From: an uncultured Gemmatimonadota bacterium
Lineage (GTDB): Bacteria; Gemmatimonadota; Gemmatimonadetes; Gemmatimonadales; Gemmatimonadaceae
NCBI GenBank assembly: GCA_946479895.1
Contig: CAMLHT010000023.1
Coordinates: forward strand, 1 to 22,886
Length of the DNA: 22,886 nt
Direction of reading: 5' to 3'
Shown here: positions 13,060-20,794 of the stretch, in pieces
Layout of the letters: each line of letters opens with the position of its first letter
Numbering within the stretch: position 1 is the first letter of the stretch
The notes under the pieces: generated by a model
Databases searched by the model: none
What the model was told of the DNA's origin: nothing
What the model saw: only the letters and a program-made list of their open reading frames with translations
Translations under genes and position numbers: made by a program

Positions 13060-13668
13060 ATGATGACCGCTGATCGCTCCCCCGCCGAGCTGTATCCCGA
13101 TCCGGGCACGGCCGAAGCCACCTGGACCGCGTTCGCCGACTGCCGTCTGGTGGCGTCGGGCAACCGCGAAGAGGTCCTGCGCGCCACCAAGAGGCACCTC
13201 GACGCGGGCGGCGCCCCGGTCCTGATCTTCGAGGACGCGTCGGGACGACAGGTGGACTTCGATTTTCGCGGCACCGTCGACGACGTCATCGCCCGCGCCC
13301 AGACCGAGGTGAAGTCGGGACCGGGGCGGCCACGCCTCGGCGTCGTCAGCCGCGAGATCTCCCTGCTGCCGCGCCACTGGGACTGGCTCGAGAGCCAGCC
13401 GAACGGCATCTCCGCGGCCATCCGCCGGCTCGTGGACGACGCCCGCCGCAACGAGACGGGCATCGAGCGGGGACGGCACGTGCGGAACGCGATCAGTAAG
13501 CTCCTCTGGGCCCTCGCGGGCGACCTTCCGAACTTCGAGGAAGTCGCGCGCGCGCTGCACGCGCGGGAGGATTCACGGCTCGAGGCGCTGATGTCGGACT
13601 GGCCGAAGGATGTGCAGGCCCACGTCGTCAGGAGGCTGGAGCGCGCAAAGGCGCTCGAGGCCTGGTAG
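13060..13668 (+). CDS. DUF2239 family protein, possible autorepressor
   Basis: 202 residues from the first of two adjacent ATGs (13060, 13063). The N-terminal part (about 20-75: TWTAFADCRLVASG, then PVLIFEDASGRQVDFDFRG) and the middle block GPGRPRLGVVSREISLLPRHWDWL (88-110) match the DUF2239 family as I know it. Residues 97-130 (a strand REISLLP, then two helices ending SAAIRRLVDDARR) resemble a ribbon-helix-helix DNA-binding unit. The C-terminal third is helical and charged. Biochemical function is unknown. The twin palindromes over its own promoter fit self-repression; that is inference. No Shine-Dalgarno is present. It ends at the edge of a heptamer-repeat array. Confidence 0.85.
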   Translation: MMTADRSPAELYPDPGTAEATWTAFADCRLVASGNREEVLRATKRHLDAGGAPVLIFEDASGRQVDFDFRGTVDDVIARAQTEVKSGPGRPRLGVVSREISLLPRHWDWLESQPNGISAAIRRLVDDARRNETGIERGRHVRNAISKLLWALAGDLPNFEEVARALHAREDSRLEALMSDWPKDVQAHVVRRLERAKALEAW

Positions 13669-13857
13669 GGAGGGCGGAGGACGGAGGGCGGAGGACGGAG
13701 GGCGGAGGGCGGAGTCTGCGGTTGCCCAGGTTTCAGTTGCTGGATTCACCCGCCGTCCTCCATCCTCCGCCCTCCATCCTCCGCCCTCCACCCTCCGCCC
13801 TCCGTCCTCCGCCCTCCGTCCTCCGTCCTCCGCCCTCCGCCCTCCGCCCTCCGCCCT
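13669..13857. repeat. Heptamer-repeat array forming a large inverted repeat between convergent genes
   Basis: A purine arm (13669-13714) consists of GGGCGGA/GGACGGA heptamers. After a 40-base loop comes a pyrimidine arm (about 13755-13857) of some 14 heptamers TCCGCCC, TCCGTCC, TCCATCC and TCCACCC. The purine arm can pair with six consecutive units of the other arm with about two mismatches in 42 bp. The array fills the whole gap between the DUF2239 stop and the M28 peptidase stop, so it may end transcription from both sides. The purine strand has several GGG runs. Confidence 0.8.
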
Positions 13858-15336
13858 CTACCGGGGCATCCGCTCGTCCCTCACCGCCGCGTGATACAGC
13901 AGCGACGCGTAGATCACGGCGGCCGACTGGAGATCCTTCACCGCGACCCGCTCCGGCGAATCCCAGTTCGTGTGATGGATGCGCGTGTCGTAGTCCACGT
14001 AATCCTGGATCGGGTTGAACGCCGGCACTCCCTGCGCGATGAAGCTCAGGTGATCGGTGTTGCCGATGCCCGAGATGAGATTCCGGCGATAGCCCAGGTC
14101 GCGGAAGGGCTCGAGCCAGGCGTCGAAGATCGACTTCGCGGCTTCGCTCCCCTCCATATAGAAGCCGTAGACCGGCCCGGTGCCGGGATCCATGTTCAGG
14201 TACATCGACATCTTCTGCCGCGACGCGCTGTCCGGCGTCAGGTGGCGCGTCGTCCACGCGCACGAGCCGAGCAGGCCCTCTTCCTCACCACCCCACAGCG
14301 CGATGCGGATCGTGCGCCGCGGCTGGGCACCGACTGCCTTGAGGATTCGCGCGACCTCGAGCAGCACCGCGACGCCGTCGGCGTTGTCGGCCGCGCCAAG
14401 CGACGAATGCCACGAGTCGAGGTGCGCGCCGGCCATCACGACTTCGTCGCGCAGGACCGGATCGATTCCCGGAATCTCCGCCACGACGTTGTACCCGTTC
14501 GTGTCCCGGTCGGTGAGACGCGTCTTCGAGTTGACGCGCAGCTTCACCGGCACTCCGTTCGCCAGCAGCCGCGCGATCATGTTGTAGTGCTCGGCGGCCA
14601 TGACGATGTTGGCCGACGGCGCCGGCGCGGAATAGCGGCCGCCCTGGAGGAACAGCGAGCCATGCTCGCCGCGCGTCGCCGTGAGGCGCACGGCCGGATT
14701 CGCGGACGCGAGCAACTGCGCGACACGCTGGGCATCGGACCCTTGGCCCGCCCCGCCGCGACCGCCACCGGTGGCCGGCACGCAGTAGTTCCGGCGATTC
14801 GTCGGTGGAGTGGCCGCCGGCGCGGAGGGGTCGGTCGGCTGCGGGCGATCGGTGGTGATGTAGTTCGTCATGACCGGCTGGGTCATGACGATGCCGCCAC
14901 GGATCCGCGGCAGGAGCGATTCGACTTCCGGGACGCTCTTTCCGGCCGTCATCACCGGCGTCGCCACGACGTCCCCGCGCGTCGACGCGCTCCAGGCCTC
15001 GGGATAGCCGAGCAGCGGCATGTAGCGCGGCTCGACCATCTCCAGCGCGAAGTAGTCGAGCTCCCATCCCTTGCCGAACGGCCAGGCCTCGAGTCGCGCG
15101 TTGCTCGCGCCGAACTCGGCGATCTTCTGCTTCGCGTACTCCGCCGAGCGAAGGTACGCGGCGCTGCCGGTCAGGCGGGGACCGATGACGGTCGTCAGCG
15201 TATCGAACATCCGACCGACCTGCGAGCGCTGGAGACCCTCGACGCGGATCTTCGCGATCATCGCCGTATCCAGGCGCTCCTGGCCGAGCAGCGCCGACGG
15301 AATGAGGGCCAGACCGGCCAACCAGGCGTAATTCAT
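13858..15336 (-). CDS. Secreted M28 family zinc aminopeptidase/carboxypeptidase Q-like
   Basis: 492 residues from the ATG at 15336, which gives a signal peptide (NYAWLAGLALIPSALLGQ, cleavage near 18-20); the longer open frame upstream is not conserved and overlaps the divergent gene. The M28 site is complete: His305 and Asp307 in GAHLDSW, bridging Asp317 in AADNADG, Glu351/Glu352 in WGGEEEG, Asp383 in NMDPGTG and a His in IHHTNWD (453-459). A PA-like insert lies between about 120 and 265. It probably releases amino acids from peptides outside the cytoplasm. Its stop codon abuts the heptamer repeat array. Only a weak GAG lies upstream of the start. Confidence 0.92.
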   Translation of the reverse strand: MNYAWLAGLALIPSALLGQERLDTAMIAKIRVEGLQRSQVGRMFDTLTTVIGPRLTGSAAYLRSAEYAKQKIAEFGASNARLEAWPFGKGWELDYFALEMVEPRYMPLLGYPEAWSASTRGDVVATPVMTAGKSVPEVESLLPRIRGGIVMTQPVMTNYITTDRPQPTDPSAPAATPPTNRRNYCVPATGGGRGGAGQGSDAQRVAQLLASANPAVRLTATRGEHGSLFLQGGRYSAPAPSANIVMAAEHYNMIARLLANGVPVKLRVNSKTRLTDRDTNGYNVVAEIPGIDPVLRDEVVMAGAHLDSWHSSLGAADNADGVAVLLEVARILKAVGAQPRRTIRIALWGGEEEGLLGSCAWTTRHLTPDSASRQKMSMYLNMDPGTGPVYGFYMEGSEAAKSIFDAWLEPFRDLGYRRNLISGIGNTDHLSFIAQGVPAFNPIQDYVDYDTRIHHTNWDSPERVAVKDLQSAAVIYASLLYHAAVRDERMPR

Positions 15337-15400
15337 TTGAGCTCGCAGTGTCCGAAGGTGAACTTTACCGATCACGGATGATGAACCATCTGGCCCGCGC

Positions 15401-16315
15401 ATGACCTCATATGAACGGCTCGTCGCGTATCGGCGTTCGCTGCCACGCACTCCACGCCTCGAGCGCCAGGTCGTCCGGGCGCGCGGGATCAATTTCGCGG
15501 TTTTCTCGACGCATCCGGTAGCCGACCGGCCGCCGCTCGTGGCGATCAACGGCGGCCTGATCTTCGATCATGGAATGCTGTGGCCCGCGCTCGCGCCCCT
15601 GGCGGCCAACCGGCAGCTCATCCTGTTCGACCTGCGCGGGCGAGGCGAGAGCAGCGAGCCCCCCGATCCCGCGTCGGCCACGATCCACGACGACGCCACG
15701 GACCTCGGCGCCCTCCGCCGCGCGCTCGGCGTGCGGCAGTGGGACGTGCTCGGTCACTCATGGGGCGGCGGCGTCGCGGCCCTCGGAGCGGCGATCGATC
15801 GCGGCGGCACGCGCCGGCTGATCACGGTCGATGCCGTCGGGCCGACCGGCGACTGGATGCCGCTTCTCCGAGCGAACGCCCTCGCCCGCCTGAGCGGTGA
15901 ATCGCGTAAGCGCTTGGAGCGCATCGACGAAGCAGCGCTGACCTCAAGCGATCCGGAAGTTCACGCCGAGCAGGCGCAGGCGATCTATCCGGCATGGTTC
16001 GTCGATGATGACATGCCGTCCCGATTCGTCCTGCCAAAACGGTTGAATCGCACGGGCGCATCCGTTCTGGCGCGTTTGCGAACCGAGCGTTACGATTGGC
16101 GCCACGAACTCGGCAACATTTCCGCGCGCACGCTCGTAATTCACGGAGAGCTCGACCCCCTTCCTGTCGAGACTTCGAGACAGCTCGTTCAAGCCATACC
16201 TCCCGCCACGCACGCCGTGATACCCGACGCCGGGCACATGCCGTTCTGGGAAGCGCCCGACGTGTTTTTCCCCCTCGTAGAAGCGTTCCTGTCGCAAGAC
16301 GGGAACGCGGCCTGA
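15401..16315 (+). CDS. Alpha/beta-fold hydrolase
   Basis: 304 residues. Nucleophile Ser120 in the elbow GHSWGG, catalytic Asp252 in HGELDPLP and His279 in DAGHMPFWE complete the triad; the oxyanion region is NGGLIFDHG (50-58) and FDLRGRGESSEP follows at 76-87, as in proline iminopeptidase and epoxide hydrolase-like enzymes. A cap of about 90 residues (150-235) would set specificity; the substrate cannot be named. There is no signal peptide. It is divergent from the M28 peptidase across 64 bases. Neither a Shine-Dalgarno nor a convincing -10 is visible before the ATG. The last third looks somewhat less GC-rich than neighbouring genes, by eye. Confidence 0.88.
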   Translation: MTSYERLVAYRRSLPRTPRLERQVVRARGINFAVFSTHPVADRPPLVAINGGLIFDHGMLWPALAPLAANRQLILFDLRGRGESSEPPDPASATIHDDATDLGALRRALGVRQWDVLGHSWGGGVAALGAAIDRGGTRRLITVDAVGPTGDWMPLLRANALARLSGESRKRLERIDEAALTSSDPEVHAEQAQAIYPAWFVDDDMPSRFVLPKRLNRTGASVLARLRTERYDWRHELGNISARTLVIHGELDPLPVETSRQLVQAIPPATHAVIPDAGHMPFWEAPDVFFPLVEAFLSQDGNAA

Positions 16316-16342
16316 AACCCCCCAGGTCTCGCACGTCCCCCC

Positions 16343-16361
16343 GCGCTCCTCCCCGGAGCGC
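16343..16361 (+). terminator. Hairpin after the alpha/beta hydrolase
   Basis: GCGCTCC (16343-16349) pairs with GGAGCGC (16355-16361) across a 5-base loop: a perfect 7-bp GC-rich stem 28 bases after the stop. No U-tract follows, so it would be a weak intrinsic terminator or an mRNA 3'-end structure. Confidence 0.45.
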
Positions 16362-16393
16362 ACAGTTCGGCGCTGTAGTTCCCACCACTTCGA

Positions 16394-17119
16394 ATGAAGC
16401 GAATTCTCATTCCCTTCATGGGGCTGGTCGCGTGCCTGAGCACGCTGGCAGCCACTCACGAGCGCGGCTCGTCCGGAGGCACGGGTGTGCCCGCCGTGCG
16501 CAGCGAATCGGCCGGCGGCAACGTCAGCCTGCGCGCGCTCCGCAACGACGACGACAAGGCGAAGGCGCGGGCGAAGGTCCGCGACCAGGAAGCCGGCACG
16601 TACATCCGCGAGATCCTCCTCGCGCGCGACTCCTCGCTGGCGCGCTGGCGCGGACGCGAGGAGCCCGTCACGGTCTGGGTGCAGTCACGCCCCGACCTCG
16701 AGGACTGGCACGAGGAGTATCTCGACGCCGTGTCCGACGCGTTCATGGCCTGGGACGCCGTCGAGCTGCCGGTGCGCTTCCGCATGGTCCGCGATTCGGC
16801 CGACGCCGAGATTCACGTCACCTGGATTCCGAAGTTCAACGAGCCGATCAGCGGCCGCACGCGGTGGTCGCGCGACGACAACTGGTGGATCGTGAACGCC
16901 AGCATCCTGCTCGCGATTCATCACCAGCAGGGCGATCGCCTCGACGAGTCGGCGATGCGCGCGATGGCCCTGCATGAAGTCGGGCACCTGCTCGGCCTCG
17001 ACCATACCACCAACGTCGGGTCGATCATGGCGCCCCGGGTGCGCATCCGCGAGCTGGCCGACGTGGACATCGCCACCATCCGGGTCCTGTACTCGGTCCC
17101 CGCCGGAACACTTCGGTAA
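16394..17119 (+). CDS. Matrixin-like secreted metalloprotease (metzincin)
   Basis: 241 residues. A signal peptide (KRILIPFMGLVACLSTLAA) spans about 1-20. The metzincin zinc site HEVGHLLGLDH is at 194-204 (ligands His194, His198, His204; catalytic Glu195), followed by the Met-turn SIMAPR with Met212. The stretch AFMAWDAVELPVRFRMV (116-132) and DAEIHVTWI (137-145) are typical of the matrixin catalytic domain. It should cleave proteins outside the cytoplasm. Residues 21-70 are polar, and could be a spacer or a short propeptide; no cysteine-switch motif is seen. A hairpin precedes and another follows the gene, so it may be its own transcription unit. Confidence 0.88.
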   Translation: MKRILIPFMGLVACLSTLAATHERGSSGGTGVPAVRSESAGGNVSLRALRNDDDKAKARAKVRDQEAGTYIREILLARDSSLARWRGREEPVTVWVQSRPDLEDWHEEYLDAVSDAFMAWDAVELPVRFRMVRDSADAEIHVTWIPKFNEPISGRTRWSRDDNWWIVNASILLAIHHQQGDRLDESAMRAMALHEVGHLLGLDHTTNVGSIMAPRVRIRELADVDIATIRVLYSVPAGTLR

Positions 17120-17132
17120 CCCGCTGTAACCC

Positions 17133-17151
17133 CGCTTCTCGCCGGGAAGCG
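17133..17151 (+). terminator. Hairpin after the matrixin-like gene
   Basis: CGCTTC (17133-17138) pairs with GAAGCG (17146-17151) across a 7-base loop, 14 bases after the stop. No T-run follows. Possible weak terminator. Confidence 0.35.
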
Positions 17152-17180
17152 CGGTCAGGAAATTGCCAATCGCTTGATGC

Positions 17181-18125
17181 ATGCACGACGCATCGGGCGA
17201 TTCGCTTTCGGTATTCGACGTCGCCATCGTCGGCGGCGGACCGGCCGGTCTGACCGCCGGGCTGTGGAGCGCGCGCTACCTGCACCGCGTCGCGGTGATC
17301 GACAGCGGCGATCCGCGGAACTGGGAAACCCGTGGCATCAACGGATACCTGGGCCACGCGGGGATCACCCCGCCGGAGCTGCGCGGGATCGGTCGTGACG
17401 AGTGCCGGAAGTACGGCGCGACCCTGATCGACGGGCTGGTCCTCACCGCGGAGAAGGTCGGCGACGGCCATTTCGACCTCGCGATCGAGGGCGGCTCCCG
17501 GATCCGCGCGCGCCGGCTGCTGCTCGCGTACGGCCTGCGCGACGTCTGGCCGGACATTCCGGGACTGGCGCGGGTCTACGGCGCCAACGCGCACGTCTGC
17601 CCCGATTGCGACGGCTACGAGGCGCGCGGGAAGAAGGTCGTCGTCATCGGGAGCGGACGCCGGGCGGTCGGCATGGCGCTCAACCTCACGACGTGGACCG
17701 ACCGGATCATCATCTGCACCAACGGGAAGCCGCCCGAGCTCGACGAGCCGGAGTACTGCCAGAAGCTCGACGCCCTCAACATTCCCGTCCTGACTTCATC
17801 CGTCCATCGCGTCTGCTACGAGGGCTCGTCCATCACCTGCCTCGAGCTCGAGAACGGGATGCAGCTCGACGCGGACAAGATCTTCTTCACGCTCGCGCAG
17901 TATCCCTCGGACGACCTCGGTGCCCAGCTCGGGTGCGAGCGCGACGAGGGCGGCCACATCGTCGTGGACGACGGCATGCGCACGTCGGTGCGGCACGCCT
18001 ACGCCGCGGGCGACCTGATTCCCGGCCCGCAGCTCGCGATCGCCGCCGCGGCCGACGGCGCCATCGCCGCGCTCCACATGCACAAGTCGCTCGTGCCTGA
18101 GGGGCGGAAGCTGGTGCCGCTGTGA
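17181..18125 (+). CDS. Thioredoxin reductase-like FAD/NAD(P)-dependent oxidoreductase
   Basis: 314 residues. FAD-binding GGGPAGLTAG lies at 18-27, the redox pair CPDC at 140-143 in HVCPDCDGYE, a second Rossmann loop VIGSGRRAVG at 155-164 for NAD(P)H, and the C-terminal FAD signature YAAGDLIPGPQLAIAAAADG at 274-293. Length and order match low-Mr thioredoxin reductases, but the pair is CPDC, not CATC, and the nucleotide loop is GSGRRA rather than GGGDSA, so the natural partner may not be a classical thioredoxin. No thioredoxin gene is nearby. The start is uncertain: AGGA is more than 20 nt upstream, so the leader may be unusual. It is convergent with the PDZ-protein gene across a strong terminator. 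Confidence 0.88.
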   Translation: MHDASGDSLSVFDVAIVGGGPAGLTAGLWSARYLHRVAVIDSGDPRNWETRGINGYLGHAGITPPELRGIGRDECRKYGATLIDGLVLTAEKVGDGHFDLAIEGGSRIRARRLLLAYGLRDVWPDIPGLARVYGANAHVCPDCDGYEARGKKVVVIGSGRRAVGMALNLTTWTDRIIICTNGKPPELDEPEYCQKLDALNIPVLTSSVHRVCYEGSSITCLELENGMQLDADKIFFTLAQYPSDDLGAQLGCERDEGGHIVVDDGMRTSVRHAYAAGDLIPGPQLAIAAAADGAIAALHMHKSLVPEGRKLVPL

Positions 18126-18129
18126 GAGC

Positions 18130-18158
18130 GATCGAGGGATAATGACTATCCCTCGATC
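18130..18158. terminator. Bidirectional terminator, 12-bp perfect stem
   Basis: GATCGAGGGATA (18130-18141) and TATCCCTCGATC (18147-18158) form a perfect 12-bp stem with a 5-base loop. It lies in the 36-bp gap between two convergent stops, 4 bases after one and 3 before the other, so it can serve both genes. Only short T stretches follow. Confidence 0.8.
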
Positions 18159-18161
18159 CCT

Positions 18162-19385
18162 TTATCGCCCTACCTCGTAGACCAGGTCCCGCGTCTTCCC
18201 GGCCCGCAGGATCACCAGCCGGACCTTGTCGAGGTGCCGGATGTCGGTGGCGTGCTGGAGGCGCGCGCGCAGCTGATTCGTGGTCGGCACGTCGTCGGAT
18301 TCCACGCGGAGGATCACGTCGCCGCGCCTGAGGCCGATGCGCTCCGCCGGCGAGCCCTGAGGAACGCGCTCGACGAACACGCCCCGGCGGCCCTTGAGGC
18401 CCGAGATGTTCTGCGCGAGATCGGCGTCGACGTCCGCCATCGGCGCGCCGAGGACGCCAGTCATCGAGGGCGTCATGACCGCGACGGGAGCGATGCCGAA
18501 GCCGCCGCTCGTCGCGCGGGGCACGCGCGAAGGCGAGCCCACGACCGCGCGCGGGCTGGAGCCGGCCATCGCCTGCGCGCGCGCCTCGACGATCCGGCGC
18601 TCCATCGAATCCGCCATCAGCGGCATCGCCGGCATGCTCATCGTCGTCGCCACCGCCGCGCTGCGGCGCTCGGCCATCAGGCCGGGCGGAGCGCTTTCGA
18701 CCGTGAGCACGACCTCGCGCGACTCGCCTTCGCGGCGCACGCGCACGGCGACGTCGCGGCCGGGCGTCAGCAGGCGCGTGAGGTTGATCGGATTCCGGCG
18801 AAGGTCCTGCCCGTTGAAGGCCACGAGCGAATCGCCGAAGCGCACTCCCGCCCGGGCGCCGGGCGAGTTGGCCTCGACCGAAATGACGGTCGGGTACTCG
18901 AAGTACTCGACGAACGCGCCGGCCGGCTCGGACCACGTGCGGTTGATGCCGTCGGCCACGAAGCCGAACCATCCCTTTGGAATCACGTCCATCGCCGACA
19001 CGCGCAGCGCCGCCCGCGATGGCTCCAGCCGGATCGAGAACGTCCCTTCGCGGAAGCCGGCGAAGCCGCTCGGCCGTGGCTGGGCCATGATGGCGGCGGT
19101 CAGGCTGTCTTCCGTCGCGAAATACTCCGGCGACCCGAGTGGAAGCTCGTTCAGCCGGCGGGTGAGCGAATCGATCTTCGGTGTCTTGCGCACGATCACG
19201 ACTTCGGCCGTGCGCCGCGACGAGTCCTGGCGCGCGACGGCCGTCGCGGTCGCCCGCGCGGGGATCGGCCCGGCGGAGGCGCCGCCCTGGCCGCCGGCGA
19301 TCGCGGCGGGCGCCAGCATCGCGAGGCCGGCGACGCTTCCGAGTTTCCCGAGCCGGAGCATCCCGGCCCGCTGCATGACGGTCAT
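18162..19385 (-). CDS. Secreted or membrane-anchored protein with two PDZ domains
   Basis: 407 residues from the ATG at 19385, chosen because CAGGG lies 5 nt upstream; a GTG at 19403 overlapping the anti-sigma stop is possible. An export signal spans about 8-31 (LRLGKLGSVAGLAMLAPAAIAGG). PDZ-like domains lie at about 138-232 (SPGARAGVRFGDSLVAFNGQDL) and 306-400 (SPAERIGLRRGDVILRVESDDV), joined by a Met/Ala/Arg-rich linker. No protease or other catalytic domain is visible, unlike DegP or DegS. It is the third gene of the sigma/anti-sigma operon and may bind exposed C-termini in the envelope, as PDZ sensors do; whether it controls the anti-sigma factor is inference. Confidence 0.85.
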   Translation of the reverse strand: MTVMQRAGMLRLGKLGSVAGLAMLAPAAIAGGQGGASAGPIPARATATAVARQDSSRRTAEVVIVRKTPKIDSLTRRLNELPLGSPEYFATEDSLTAAIMAQPRPSGFAGFREGTFSIRLEPSRAALRVSAMDVIPKGWFGFVADGINRTWSEPAGAFVEYFEYPTVISVEANSPGARAGVRFGDSLVAFNGQDLRRNPINLTRLLTPGRDVAVRVRREGESREVVLTVESAPPGLMAERRSAAVATTMSMPAMPLMADSMERRIVEARAQAMAGSSPRAVVGSPSRVPRATSGGFGIAPVAVMTPSMTGVLGAPMADVDADLAQNISGLKGRRGVFVERVPQGSPAERIGLRRGDVILRVESDDVPTTNQLRARLQHATDIRHLDKVRLVILRAGKTRDLVYEVGR

Positions 19386-19402
19386 GACTGCCCTGTCCTT
19401 CA

Positions 19403-20065
19403 CTAGTAGGTCGTGAGCCGCGTGGACGCGGTGTTCAGCATGCGCATGGACGCTTCGCGCTGTCCCTGCGCGTTGAGGTACAGCGTGTTGATGACGGAGT
19501 CATACGGCGCCTCCTCGAGCGCGGCGCCGGCGATCTGCGTGACCTGCTCGAGGGCGGCCAGCCGCGTCTTGATCGCCGCCGGCGTCGCGAGGGCGAGGCC
19601 CGCGGAGTCCTGGCCGGCGATGAAGGCCATGGACGCCTGATACAGGTTCTGCGACTTCGCGGCGACCGACTGCGCCTCCTCGACCGAGGAGAAACGGGCG
19701 GGCGTCTCGAGGCTCGCGAGGTCCACCGCCGGAGCGGCCGGCGCCGTGTAACGGCCCAGCGCCGCGCCGCCGATCATCAGCAGGATCGCGGCGGCCGCCT
19801 GGAGCCAGCCGCGCGAGATGCGGGCGCGACGCCCGAAGCCGCGCCCCCGGTCGATCACGCCGTCGCGCGCGAGATCCGGCGCCAGGCGCTCCCAGCTCGT
19901 CAGCGGCTGACCGATCGCCGGCGCGCCCTTCGACATCGCGGCGAGCGCTTCGTACGCGCCGCGCTCGCGGCTGCAGGGCCGGCACGACGCCAGGTGCGCG
20001 AGCTCGGCCGCCGTCGGCTGCTCGTCGATGAGAGCGGCGAGCCGCTCAGGAGACAGGTGTGACAT
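19403..20065 (-). CDS. Zinc-type anti-sigma factor with one transmembrane helix
   Basis: 220 residues. The N-terminal cytoplasmic domain carries the Hx3Cx2C motif of zinc anti-sigma (zf-HC2) proteins: His24, Cys28, Cys31 in HLASCRPC. A transmembrane helix (87-104, WLQAAAAILLMIGGAALG) follows a basic stretch, so residues 105-220 should be outside; this part is helical and Ala-rich and is not a family I can name. It should hold the co-encoded ECF sigma factor until an envelope signal. Its start overlaps the end of the sigma gene by 20 bases, which suggests coupled, balanced synthesis. Confidence 0.9.
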   Translation of the reverse strand: MSHLSPERLAALIDEQPTAAELAHLASCRPCSRERGAYEALAAMSKGAPAIGQPLTSWERLAPDLARDGVIDRGRGFGRRARISRGWLQAAAAILLMIGGAALGRYTAPAAPAVDLASLETPARFSSVEEAQSVAAKSQNLYQASMAFIAGQDSAGLALATPAAIKTRLAALEQVTQIAGAALEEAPYDSVINTLYLNAQGQREASMRMLNTASTRLTTY

Positions 20066-20651
20066 ATTCGCGATTCCTCGAAGAGCTTTCTTCCGGTACG
20101 TCTATCAGATGCGCGAGCAGCTTCCGCAGCTTCGCGCGAGCCTTGAACAGTTGCGATTTCGATCCACCCGAGGTGATGCCCAGCTCCTGGGCGATCTCCT
20201 CGTGCGTGTAGCCCTCGACGTCGTGCAGCACGAACACCGCCCGCGCGCCCGGCGACAGCTTGGCCGTCGCGCTCTCGATGGACGCGGCCACGAAGCTCCG
20301 CTCCGTGTCCATCTCGACCGAAGCCGTGTCTTCCTCGACGGCGGTCTCGATCGCCGCGAGCCGCTTCGTGCGGCGCAGCGCGTTCAGCGTGCGGTTGACC
20401 GCGATCCGGTGAGCCCACGTCGAGAACTGCGAGTCACCGCGATAGCCGGGCAGCGCGCGGAAGATCTGGATCCAGACCTCCTGGGCGATGTCCTCCGCGA
20501 GGTCCTCGTCGAAGCCCACCAGCCGCCTGACCACCATGTCGATGTGCGGCGCGTGACGAGTCCACAGCGCGCGCAGCGCTGCCTCGTCACCCTCGATCGC
20601 CCGTCGGATGGTCAGGTGCTCGTTGTCCATGCCTGCAAACTTGGTCACCAT
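20046..20651 (-). CDS. ECF (RpoE-like) sigma factor
   Basis: 201 residues. Sigma region 2 is at about 49-94 (DLAEDIAQEVWIQIFRALPGY, then FSTWAHRIAVNRTLNALRR), which binds the -10 element; region 4 is at 132-176 (LSPGARAVFVLHDVEGYTHEEIAQELGI, then KSQLFKARAKLR), which binds the -35. The helix-turn-helix turn reads TSGGSKSQ where many ECFs have VGTVKSR. The first ATG (20651) is preferred: AAGGG lies 6 nt upstream; an ATG at 20630 is possible. It is first in the sigma/anti-sigma/PDZ operon. No clear ECF-type promoter could be recognised in the upstream gap, so self-activation is unproven. Confidence 0.92.
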   Translation of the reverse strand: MVTKFAGMDNEHLTIRRAIEGDEAALRALWTRHAPHIDMVVRRLVGFDEDLAEDIAQEVWIQIFRALPGYRGDSQFSTWAHRIAVNRTLNALRRTKRLAAIETAVEEDTASVEMDTERSFVAASIESATAKLSPGARAVFVLHDVEGYTHEEIAQELGITSGGSKSQLFKARAKLRKLLAHLIDVPEESSSRNREYVTPVS

Positions 20652-20765
20652 GGGGGGCCCTTACGGTTTACCCCGGGTGGCGGTTCAGGGCCCCACGGCA
20701 AAGCCCGCCAGGTCTCCAGTCTACCGGCCTGCAAACCCTTGCGCACGTGTGACTTCAAGCCGCCC

Positions 20766-20794
20766 TTGCTCGTCGGCTGGTATCGGGACATAAT
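20766..20794 (+). promoter_or_regulatory. Candidate promoter of the serine hydrolase (TTGCTC - 17 - CATAAT)
   Basis: TTGCTC (20766-20771) and CATAAT (20789-20794) are 17 nt apart. Transcription would start near 20801 and leave a leader of about 134 nt that contains the pyrimidine heptamer array and AGGAG. In the 283-bp gap 20652-20934 I see this, the array, GTTCC/GGAAC half-sites near 20799-20822 and nothing else. Confidence 0.45.

Noticed and set aside
12968..13857. A CRISPR array in the repeat-rich stretches
   Set aside because: Units are 7 or 13 bp in direct tandem without unique spacers, and no cas gene is present.
13891..15381. 496-residue rightward frame opposite the M28 peptidase
   Set aside because: The leftward strand has the complete M28 metal site and a signal peptide; this frame is Arg/His/Asp-rich with no family signal.
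20671..20684. Another TACCCGGGTA operator before the sigma gene (TTACCCCGGGTGG)
   Set aside because: It carries an extra C and a broken right half, so the palindrome is lost.
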